This document shows, piece by piece, positions 8,097-14,799 of a stretch of 14,799 nt of DNA. The stretch lies in contig JASHQO010000021.1 in the NCBI GenBank assembly GCA_030039105.1, positions 1-14,799 on the forward strand, written 5' to 3'. The stretch comes from Xanthobacteraceae bacterium (GTDB lineage Bacteria; Pseudomonadota; Alphaproteobacteria; Rhizobiales; Xanthobacteraceae). Numbering within the stretch: position 1 is the stretch's first letter; each line of letters starts with the position of its first letter. The notes under the pieces are model-generated. The model was given only the letters and a program-made list of their open reading frames with translations. It made no database searches and was not told the DNA's origin. The translations under genes and the position numbers were made by a program.

Positions 8097-8882
8097 GTGA
8101 ATGAAACGTCGATAAAGATCGCCGGCGTCGATCTTGAGCTCCTCACGGCAAACGACGGCGGTCGCGGCGACGGCGCGATCCTGTTTCTGCATAGCGGGCA
8201 CGGTTACGATCCCTGGCAGTCCTTTGCGTCGCAGCTTGCCGCGGAACGTCGGCTTGTCGCGCCCTCGCATCCCGGCTTCGGCAAATCGAGCCTGCCGTCC
8301 TGGCTCGACAGCATCGACGATATCGCCCACATCTATCTCGAACTGCTCGACCGGCTGGAGCTTGCGCAAGCCGATGTCGTTGCGAGTTCGGTCGGGGGCT
8401 GGATCGCGGCCGAAATGGCGAGCAAGGCGCCGGAGCGGTTTCGCCGCCTGGTGCTGATCGCTCCCGTAGGCGTGAAAACCGGGCCGGCGGAGAAACTCGA
8501 TATTCCCGACCTTTTTGCCATGCCGCAGAGCGACATCGACAAGCTCGTCTATCGCGATCCCGGCCGTATGACCGCCGATCTGAGCAAGCTGCCCGATGAG
8601 GCGCTCGCCACCGTATTCCGCAATCGCGAGTCCCTGGCGCTGCTGGTGTGGGAGCCGTGGATGCACAATCCGAAGCTCAAACATCGGCTGCATCGCGTGC
8701 AGGCGCCGACGCTGTTCGTGCGCGGCGACAACGACGGCGTCGTTTCCGACGCCTATCTGCAAGCCTATGCGCGGCTGTTACCGAACGCCCGCACCGTGAC
8801 CATCGCCGATGCCGGCCACCTGCCGCACCTGGAGCAGCCGGAAAAACTCAAAGCGGCAATATCCAAGTTCCTGGAGACCTGA
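8097..8882 (+). CDS. Alpha/beta-hydrolase fold enzyme
   Basis: A 261-residue cytoplasmic hydrolase. Visible landmarks are the oxyanion-loop region LHSGHGYDPW (31-40), HPGFGKSS (58-65), the nucleophile elbow ASSVGG with Ser98, the acid-loop FVRGDNDGVVSD with Asp213 as likely acid, and DAGHLPHLEQPE with His241 as catalytic base. The elbow has Ala-Ser-Ser in place of the common Gly-His-Ser. Family members cleave esters, amides or C-C bonds, or act as haloalkane dehalogenases; the substrate cannot be told here. The GTG start at 8097 is supported by AGGGAGGA at 8083-8090, six bases upstream; the nearby ATG at 8101 is out of frame. The stop is one base from the start of the next gene, so it is tightly coupled to the flavin monooxygenase, suggesting consecutive steps. 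Confidence 0.9.
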   Translation: MNETSIKIAGVDLELLTANDGGRGDGAILFLHSGHGYDPWQSFASQLAAERRLVAPSHPGFGKSSLPSWLDSIDDIAHIYLELLDRLELAQADVVASSVGGWIAAEMASKAPERFRRLVLIAPVGVKTGPAEKLDIPDLFAMPQSDIDKLVYRDPGRMTADLSKLPDEALATVFRNRESLALLVWEPWMHNPKLKHRLHRVQAPTLFVRGDNDGVVSDAYLQAYARLLPNARTVTIADAGHLPHLEQPEKLKAAISKFLET

Positions 8883-8883
8883 C

Positions 8884-10080
8884 ATGCAGGCTTGGCACTT
8901 CAGCGAAACCGCCTATCCTTATCTGCCGCCGGCCGAAACCTATCCGTCGATCCGGGTGTCGTTGCCCAACCGCATCTACGATCCGCACAAGGGCGCCGCC
9001 CTCTACGACCGCTACATCGACGAATGGCTGATTGCCGAAGACGAGGGCATCGAGATCATGCTCAACGAGCATCACCAGACCGCGACCTGCGTCGATCCGG
9101 CGGCGCCGTTGATGCTCGCCGCGCTGGCACGGCTGAGCAAGAAGGCGCGCCTGCTCATTCTCGGCAATCCGATCGCCAACCGGCGCCAGCCGGTGCGCGT
9201 CGCCGAAGAGATGGCGATGGTCGACGTGCTGTCGCACGGCCGCCTCGATGCCGGCTTCGTCCGCGGCGTGCCGTACGAAATCCTGCCCGCAAACTCGAAT
9301 CCGGTGCGGATGAACGAGCGCCATTGGGAGGCGCTCGATCTCATCGTCAAATGCTGGACGCACCACGATGGACCGTTCAGCCATGAGGGCCGGTTCTTCC
9401 ATCACCGCGCCATCAACATCTGGCCGCGGCCGATCCAAGAGCCGCATCCGCCGATCTGGGTCTCGACCACGTCAACCGGCGGCGCCGCGCAGGTTGGCGG
9501 CCGCGGCTACATCCAGGCGACCTTCCTGACCGGCTTCGATACGACCAAGCGCATCTACGAGGCTTATCGCAAAGGCTGGCGCGACGCCGGCCGCAGCCAC
9601 GACGTGCCGATCGATCGTTTGGCCTACGCCGCGCTGATCTACGTCGGCGACAACGAGGCCCGCGCCCGCGCCGGCGCGGAGAAGCTGCTCTGGTACGTCC
9701 AGGCCAACAAGGTGCCGCCGCACTTCTCCAATCCGCCCGGCTATGTGCCGGTAGCGATGAACGTGCAACTCGCCCGCGGCGCCCATAACGTGGTCAGCTC
9801 CTACGGCACCAAGCAGGGCACCGTCGATGGCGCGATCGAGGCCGGCACCATGTTCGCCGGCACGCCCGACCAGGTGTTCGCGCAATTCAAGAGGCATTGG
9901 GACTACGTCGGCGGCTACGGCCACCTCTTGATCATGGGCCAGGCCGGCTTCCTCGATCACGACGACACGGTGCACGGCATCCGCATGTTCGCCCGCGAGG
10001 TCTATCCGCGGCTCAAGGAGCTTTATCCGGGCACGACGGTTTCGGGATTTACCCAGGCGGCGCAAGCCGCCGCCGGCTAA
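8884..10080 (+). CDS. Luciferase-like (LLM class) flavin-dependent monooxygenase
   Basis: A 398-residue protein of the bacterial-luciferase-like family (TIM-barrel, FMN or F420 dependent). Features include NEHH (61-64), AEEMAMVDVLSHGRLDAGFV (107-126), which is the characteristic strand-helix segment of the family, PHPPIWVSTTS and AAQVGGRGY in the second half, and a C-terminal GTPDQVFAQFKRHW typical of these enzymes. Members usually add oxygen to or oxidise small organic molecules using reduced flavin from a partner reductase; no flavin reductase gene is seen in the window. GGAG (8873-8876) lies seven bases before the ATG, inside the end of the hydrolase gene. It converges on livF with only 12 bases between the stop codons. 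Confidence 0.92.
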   Translation: MQAWHFSETAYPYLPPAETYPSIRVSLPNRIYDPHKGAALYDRYIDEWLIAEDEGIEIMLNEHHQTATCVDPAAPLMLAALARLSKKARLLILGNPIANRRQPVRVAEEMAMVDVLSHGRLDAGFVRGVPYEILPANSNPVRMNERHWEALDLIVKCWTHHDGPFSHEGRFFHHRAINIWPRPIQEPHPPIWVSTTSTGGAAQVGGRGYIQATFLTGFDTTKRIYEAYRKGWRDAGRSHDVPIDRLAYAALIYVGDNEARARAGAEKLLWYVQANKVPPHFSNPPGYVPVAMNVQLARGAHNVVSSYGTKQGTVDGAIEAGTMFAGTPDQVFAQFKRHWDYVGGYGHLLIMGQAGFLDHDDTVHGIRMFAREVYPRLKELYPGTTVSGFTQAAQAAAG

Positions 10081-10092
10081 GGGCGTTGGCAG

Positions 10093-10788
10093 CTAAACGC
10101 TCAAATAATTGCGCAGCACGAAGTCGTTGCTTTCCAGCTCCGCAGAGTTGCCGGTGAAGCAGATTTCGCCCTTGTTCATGACGTGGTGGCGGTCGGCCAG
10201 CGCCAAGGCGACCCGCAAATTCTGTTCGACCAGAAGAATGGCGAGGCCTTCGCCCTTCAACCGGTGCAAAATCTGCACGATCTCCTGGACGATCATCGGC
10301 GCCAATCCTTCCGACGGCTCGTCGAGCAGCAGCAGCGACGGGTTGAGCATCAGGGCGCGGGCGATCGACAGCATCTGCTGCTCGCCGCCGGAGAGCTGAA
10401 AGCCGAGATTGCGCTCGCGTGCTTTGAGGCCCGGAAACAGCACAAAGATACGCTCGAGCGTCCAGTCGTCGCCGCGGCCGCCGCGGGCGAACACGGTGAG
10501 GTTTTCGCGCACCGTCAGGCTCGGGAAAATGCCGCGCTCCTGCGGCACGAAACCGAAGCCGAGCCGGGCCACCGCGTAAGGCGACAGTGCGCCGATATCG
10601 CGGCCATTGTAGCGGACGGCGCCGGCGCGCGGATGCAGATAGCCCATCACGGTCAGAATCGTCGTGGTCTTGCCGGCGCCGTTGCGGCCGAGCAGGCAAA
10701 CGACCTCGCCGTCGCGCACGGTGAACGACACGCCATGCAGGATGTGGCTGTCGCCGTAAAAGGCATCGACGTGGTCGAGATCGAGCAT
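10093..10788 (-). CDS. livF: ABC transporter ATP-binding protein, LivF type
   Basis: 231 residues. Walker A GRNGAGKT (34-41), Q-loop region FVPQERGIFP, ABC signature LSGGEQQ (132-138), Walker B LLLLDEP (152-158), and LLVEQN (186-191), where Gln replaces the usual H-loop His, as is typical of LivF proteins. It forms the ATPase heterodimer with the LivG-type protein on the cytoplasmic face. Its ATG shares one base with the livG stop (TGATG at 10790-10786), so translation is coupled. Here livF is last in the operon. The Liv name marks the family only; these importers carry many substrates besides branched-chain amino acids. Confidence 0.95.
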   Translation of the reverse strand: MLDLDHVDAFYGDSHILHGVSFTVRDGEVVCLLGRNGAGKTTTILTVMGYLHPRAGAVRYNGRDIGALSPYAVARLGFGFVPQERGIFPSLTVRENLTVFARGGRGDDWTLERIFVLFPGLKARERNLGFQLSGGEQQMLSIARALMLNPSLLLLDEPSEGLAPMIVQEIVQILHRLKGEGLAILLVEQNLRVALALADRHHVMNKGEICFTGNSAELESNDFVLRNYLSV

Positions 10789-11531
10789 CAGTGCGCCATC
10801 CCGAGATAGACCTCGCGGACGCGAGCATTGGCCTGGATGTCGGCCGGCGTGCCGGTGGCGAGGATTTTTCCGTAGTACAGCACGGTGACGCGGTCGGCGA
10901 CCGAGAACACCACCGTCATGTCGTGCTCGATCATCAGCACCGAGAGGCTGCGTGGCAGCGCCCCGATCAGGTCGATCATGCGCGCGGTTTCCGCGGGCGA
11001 CATGCCGGAGGTCGGCTCGTCGAGCAGCAAAAGCTTTGGCTTGCCGGCGAGCGCGATGCCGATTTCGAGCTGGCGCTGCTCGCCGTAGGACAGGGTGCGG
11101 GCGATGCGCGCGCCCTGGCCGTCGAGATGGACTTTGCGCATCAGCTCCGCCGCGTGCGCCGCCAGCACCTGGTCGCGGGCGGCGACGCTGAAGAAGTCGA
11201 GCGGATTGCCGAATTTTGCCGTCAGCGCCAGGCGCAGATTTTCGAACACCGTGAGATTGTGGAACAGATTATTGCGCTGGAAGGTGCGCGCCACGCCCAG
11301 GCGGCTGATCCGGCTCGGTGCCTGGCCGGTTACGTCGCGCCCTTCCAGCACGATCCGCCCGGACTTGGATCGCAACTGGCCGCCGATCTGGTTGATCAGA
11401 CTGGTCTTGCCGGCGCCGTTCGGGCCGATGATGACGTGACGCTCGCCTTCGGCGATGGACAGCGACACGTCGTCGGTCACGATGAGATTGCCGAAGGCAC
11501 AGTTGAGGTGCTCGATGTCGAGGATGTTCAC
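10788..11531 (-). CDS. livG: ABC transporter ATP-binding protein, LivG type
   Basis: 247 residues from a GTG at 11531. Walker A GPNGAGKT (36-43), a LivG-type ARTFQRNNLFHNLTVFENL segment (81-99), signature LSYGEQ (147-152) with Tyr for Gly at the third position, Walker B LLLLDEP (167-173) and IEHDM with H-loop His203. The frame is open far upstream, but similarity starts at MNILDIEHLN; the GTG overlaps the upstream permease stop in GTGA (11531-11528), a classic coupled start, so the long upstream extension is not coding. It partners with the LivF-type subunit. Confidence 0.95.
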   Translation of the reverse strand: MNILDIEHLNCAFGNLIVTDDVSLSIAEGERHVIIGPNGAGKTSLINQIGGQLRSKSGRIVLEGRDVTGQAPSRISRLGVARTFQRNNLFHNLTVFENLRLALTAKFGNPLDFFSVAARDQVLAAHAAELMRKVHLDGQGARIARTLSYGEQRQLEIGIALAGKPKLLLLDEPTSGMSPAETARMIDLIGALPRSLSVLMIEHDMTVVFSVADRVTVLYYGKILATGTPADIQANARVREVYLGMAH

Positions 11532-13363
11532 GGTGCCGCCTTGCCTCGCAATTTTTGCACGCTGCCCCAGATGCCGCCGGGAAAGAACAGCACGCAGCAG
11601 ATGAAGGCGGTGCCGATGATGGCGAGCCAGTGCTCGCTGTAGGAGCTGGCGACGTTCTTCATGAGCAGGAATACCGCGGCGCCGATGGGCGGACCGATCA
11701 GCGTGCCGGCGCCGCCCAGCATGGTCATGATCAGAATGTCGCCCGAGGCGGTCCAGTACACCGCATCCGACGAGATGAAGCCGTTGTAGATGACATAGAG
11801 CCCGCCGGCCAAACCGGCGATAGCGCCGGCGATGGTGAAGGCGACAAGCTTGTAGGCCAGCGTCGGGTAGCCGATCGCCGCCATGCGCGGCTCGTTCTCG
11901 CGGATGCCGACGAAGACGTGGCCGAGCGGCGCGTCGATCAGGCGGCGTAAGCCGAGATAAGCGGCAACGAAGAACATCAGCGTCATAAAATACATGACCA
12001 GCGAATGCGACAGGCTGAAGCCGAAGAAGCTTGGCTGCTCGGCGAGCGCCATGCCGTCGGAGCCGCCGGTGACGTCGCGCCATTTCAGCGCTACCGAGAA
12101 CACGAGCTGCGAGAACGCAAGCGTAAGCATGAGAAACGGAATGCCGCCGGTGCGTACGCAGAAAAATCCGATCAACGCCGCGCCGGCGGCGGCGAGCGCG
12201 ACGCCGGCTGCAAGCCCGATCCAGGCGTCGAGGCCGAATTGCACGCCGAGCACAGCGACCGCGTAGGCGCCGAGACCGAAGAACGCCGCATGGCCGAGCG
12301 ACATCAGGCCGGAGAAGCCGAGGATGAGGTCGAGGCTCATGGCGAAGATCGCGAAGATATAGATCTCGGCGATCAGCGCCCGCGGATAGTCCGGCAGCCC
12401 GAACGGCAGCACGATCAGGACCGCGAGCACGATGAGGCCGACCGCGCGCGTGGCTTTGGTCGATGGCGGCATCGTTCGGGCCACTGCCGACGGCGGCGCA
12501 TCGGCATATCTGATGCCGAACAGGCCCTGCGGCCGGATCAGCAGCACGACCGTCATGGCGAGATAGATCAGAAACAGCGCGATGCTCTGCAAATAGGCCT
12601 TGCCGAAAGTGTCGGCGATGCCGATCAGAAGTGAGCCGACGAAGGCGCCGCGCAAACTGCCCATGCCGCCGATAACGATGACGATGAAGGCCGGGATCAG
12701 AATATCGGTGTCCATGCCGGGATAGAGGCCGAGCGTCGGACCGGCGGCGACGCCGCCCAGCCCGGCCAAGGCGACGCCGAAGCCGAAAATGCCGGTGAAC
12801 AGCAACGCGATATTGCCGCCGAGCCCTGCTGCCATGGCGGCGTTGTCGACGCCCGCCCGCACCATGGCGCCGATGCGGCTGCGTTCGAGCAAGAGCCAGA
12901 GCAAGACCGCGATGGCAAAGCCGAAGCCGATCAGGAACAGCCGATAGGCCGAAAATACGCCGGCGCCGATATCGACAGTGCCCTGCAGGATTGCGGGCGT
13001 CGGCAGCCGCAGCACGATGCGGCCCCAAACCGTCTGCACCAGATCGTAGAACACGAAGGTGAAGCCGAACGTCAGCAGCACCTGGTCCATGTGGCCGCGC
13101 GCGTAAAGCGGCCGCAGGAACAGCACCTCCATGACGATGCCGAGCAGCGCTACCGCAAGCGGCGCCAGCACCAGCGCGATCCAGAAGCTGCCGGTGACCT
13201 GGACGATCGCGAGCCCGAGAAACGCGCCGAGCATGAAGAACGAGCCGTGCGCCAGGCTGACCACGTTCATCAGCCCGAAGATCAGCGACAGCCCTGCCGC
13301 CATCAAAAACAGCAGCACGCCGTAGACCAGCCCGTTGAGTAGCTGGGCGACGAGCAACTCCAT
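11528..13363 (-). CDS. Fused LivH-LivM ABC permease
   Basis: 611 residues, about twice the length of a single permease. Residues 1-285 are LivH-like, with GLSLIFGLMNVVSLAHG at 24-40 and FIVIVIGGMGSLRGAFVGSL near 226-245. A hydrophilic linker, about 286-306, is followed by a LivM-like half (307-611) with the characteristic SGLMSLGHAAFFGLGAYA at 351-368 and GGAGTLIGPPIGA near the end. Many hydrophobic helices are visible in both halves, so one chain supplies the whole inner-membrane channel that is normally a LivH/LivM heterodimer. It follows the substrate-binding protein by 38 bases and overlaps livG by four. Such fusions are known in alphaproteobacteria. Confidence 0.93.
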   Translation of the reverse strand: MELLVAQLLNGLVYGVLLFLMAAGLSLIFGLMNVVSLAHGSFFMLGAFLGLAIVQVTGSFWIALVLAPLAVALLGIVMEVLFLRPLYARGHMDQVLLTFGFTFVFYDLVQTVWGRIVLRLPTPAILQGTVDIGAGVFSAYRLFLIGFGFAIAVLLWLLLERSRIGAMVRAGVDNAAMAAGLGGNIALLFTGIFGFGVALAGLGGVAAGPTLGLYPGMDTDILIPAFIVIVIGGMGSLRGAFVGSLLIGIADTFGKAYLQSIALFLIYLAMTVVLLIRPQGLFGIRYADAPPSAVARTMPPSTKATRAVGLIVLAVLIVLPFGLPDYPRALIAEIYIFAIFAMSLDLILGFSGLMSLGHAAFFGLGAYAVAVLGVQFGLDAWIGLAAGVALAAAGAALIGFFCVRTGGIPFLMLTLAFSQLVFSVALKWRDVTGGSDGMALAEQPSFFGFSLSHSLVMYFMTLMFFVAAYLGLRRLIDAPLGHVFVGIRENEPRMAAIGYPTLAYKLVAFTIAGAIAGLAGGLYVIYNGFISSDAVYWTASGDILIMTMLGGAGTLIGPPIGAAVFLLMKNVASSYSEHWLAIIGTAFICCVLFFPGGIWGSVQKLRGKAAP

Positions 13364-13401
13364 GCGGCCCTCAGCCGGCTATGCGGGAGCGTCTTGCGGC
13401 G

Positions 13402-14613
13402 TCAGTAGACCTTGTGGCCCGGGTCCTGGACCTGCTTGGCGGTCGACAGCGTCTTGGTGGTGATGTTGCCGCCGCTTTCGATGACCTGAGCGATGTAGAT
13501 GTCCTGGATCGGATTATGGGTCGCCGGGTCGAAGCGGAACGGACCGCGCGGCGCGTTGAACTGCACCTTGGCCATCGCCTCGACCAGCTTGTCCTTGTTC
13601 GAGGTGTCGCCGTCGACCATCTTCAGCGCCTCGCCGACGACGCGGGCGCCGACATAGCCGTAGTCGGCGAACAGATCGGGCGATGATTTGAATTTGGCGC
13701 GGAAGTCCGCCGTGAACGCCTTGGCTTCCGCATTGCCGAGCGTGTCGATGAAGGTCAGCGCCGAGATCACGCCGACCGCGGCCTTGCCGAGCGAGGTCGT
13801 CGACTGCGAATCGATCATGGTGAAGCCGGTCAACGGCATCTTCTCCTTCAAGCCGAACTCGGAATATTGCTGGACGAAACGGAACGCGTCAGCGCCCGGC
13901 ATGAAGTCGTAGGTCACCGGCGGATTGATCGACTTGATGTCGGTCAGATACGGGCTGAAGTCGGTGGTGCCGAGTGGCGGCCAGATTTCCTTGAGCACCG
14001 TGCCGCCTTTCGCCGTGTACGGGCCCCTGAACTGCGCCATGACATCGCGGCCGCCGGCGTAGTCGGACGCCGTGGTGACGATCTGCTTGCCCAGATTGTC
14101 GTAGATGTAGTTCGCCATCGGCGTCGAAAGCTGAAACGTCGAGATCGAGGTACGGAACAGATACGGATAACGGTCCCAGGTGATGGCGTCGGTGCCGGCG
14201 CCGGTGACCACGTAGAACGCCTTCTGCTGCTTCATGTAGTTCAGCACGGCGAGCGCCACGTTGCTGGCCTGGATGCCGAACAAGAGGTCGACCTGGTCGC
14301 TTTCGACGAGCTTCTTCGCCTTCTGCAGGCCGATCTGCGGATTGAATTGATCGTCCTCCTTGATGATCTCGATCTTGCGGCCGGCGACCGTCCAATTGAT
14401 GCTGTCGAAATAAAGGTTCATTGCGTTCCAATTGGCCTCGCCCGCGTAGGCCAGGCCGCCGGTGTAGGTGTTGAGATTGCCGAGCCGGATCGGCTTGTTG
14501 GCTTGCGCCAGCACGGCCGGCGCGCCCACGCTCGAAGCCGCCAGCGCTGCCGCCGAGCTTTTCACGAACGAGCGGCGCGAAATGCGCTGTGCGAACGGAT
14601 TGTATTTTTTCAA
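13402..14613 (-). CDS. Periplasmic substrate-binding protein of the Liv-type importer, Tat signal
   Basis: 403 residues, type 1 periplasmic binding fold. The N-terminus carries a twin-arginine motif SRRSFVK (12-18), a hydrophobic stretch AAALAASSVGAPAV and a likely cleavage site after LAQA (38), so export by the Tat pathway is expected. The mature protein starts NKPIRLGNLNTYTG and shows IEIIKEDDQFNPQIGLQKAK and VDLLFGIQASNVALAV, typical of LivK-like binding proteins. The start is TTG at 14613, supported by AGGGAGGG (14626-14619) five bases upstream and by the signal peptide beginning there. As the first gene of the operon it sets specificity, but the ligand cannot be read from the sequence; its proximity to a monooxygenase and hydrolase suggests an organic catabolic substrate rather than leucine. 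Confidence 0.9.
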   Translation of the reverse strand: MKKYNPFAQRISRRSFVKSSAAALAASSVGAPAVLAQANKPIRLGNLNTYTGGLAYAGEANWNAMNLYFDSINWTVAGRKIEIIKEDDQFNPQIGLQKAKKLVESDQVDLLFGIQASNVALAVLNYMKQQKAFYVVTGAGTDAITWDRYPYLFRTSISTFQLSTPMANYIYDNLGKQIVTTASDYAGGRDVMAQFRGPYTAKGGTVLKEIWPPLGTTDFSPYLTDIKSINPPVTYDFMPGADAFRFVQQYSEFGLKEKMPLTGFTMIDSQSTTSLGKAAVGVISALTFIDTLGNAEAKAFTADFRAKFKSSPDLFADYGYVGARVVGEALKMVDGDTSNKDKLVEAMAKVQFNAPRGPFRFDPATHNPIQDIYIAQVIESGGNITTKTLSTAKQVQDPGHKVY

Positions 14614-14799
14614 GGCGGCCCTCCCTGACTGTCATTACGGCTTTTGCAGTGACCGCAATTCTATGCGCGAGTTCGTGCGCACGGCTAGAGGCGTTTGCGC
14701 GCGGTTGACCGGCTTGGCATGCGCCCCCATGATCGAGGCCGCGTGCACAAGGCGCGGCAGGCGGGCGAGGCCGGCAAGGGGCTTATAGGGCATGGGCTT
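14614..14799 (-). other. Region upstream of the importer operon
   Basis: 186 bases to the window edge. On the minus strand TAGAAT (14663-14658) is a fair -10 box 45 bases before the TTG start, but no convincing -35 lies 16-18 bases further upstream. A minus-strand frame is open from the window edge to TAA at 14637-14635 (54 codons, with an internal ATG at 14793). It could be the end of an upstream gene, but its codon use is mixed near its 3' end and I recognise no family, so I do not call it a gene. Confidence 0.25.

Noticed and set aside
11532..13028. Upstream extension of the livG frame to a 746-residue protein
   Set aside because: The extension is an arginine-rich out-of-frame reading of the LivH-LivM gene; livG begins at the GTG overlapping the permease stop.

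Overview
The window is GC-rich, dense and free of mobile elements, and looks like the chromosome of an alphaproteobacterium of the Hyphomicrobiales (Bradyrhizobium or Xanthobacteraceae type). That placement is an inference from base composition, from the glmU-glmS-DUF502 gene order and from the branched-chain-amino-acid-type ABC operon. I could not run any database search.

Layout. (1) Positions 1-2984, plus strand: the 3' end of glmU, complete glmS behind a structured leader, and a two-helix DUF502 membrane protein. (2) 3169-3417, plus: a small secreted protein rich in Cys and His. (3) 3461-5138, minus: two overlapping genes, a UGSC-family protein with a CSNC motif and a longer partner protein. 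(4) 5390-10080, plus: a fused UGSC-plus-partner gene with an in-frame TGA, a thioredoxin-reductase-like flavoprotein, an alpha/beta hydrolase and a luciferase-like flavin monooxygenase. (5) 10093-14613, minus: a complete branched-chain-amino-acid-type ABC importer in the order substrate-binding protein, fused LivH-LivM permease, LivG, LivF.

The main result is at 5390-7015. Two stretches that look like separate genes are in the same frame and are divided only by a TGA at 5678-5680. Read through, they give one 541-residue protein with the motif GVGL-U-SSC. The TGA falls exactly where the divergent paralogue has the first Cys of GVGH-C-SNC. A perfect CCCGAC/GTCGGG hairpin with a GGTC loop begins shortly after it, at the spacing and with the loop Gs expected of a bacterial SECIS element. 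I therefore call the TGA selenocysteine (Sec97), making this a fused UGSC-family selenoprotein. Next to it, head to head, lies a cysteine version of the same protein split into two genes.

How the genes may work together (inference): the importer brings in an organic substrate, the flavin monooxygenase and hydrolase act on it, and the UGSC proteins carry out a thiol/selenol redox or nucleophilic step, with the adjacent thioredoxin-reductase-like enzyme possibly re-reducing them. The substrate is not visible from the sequence.
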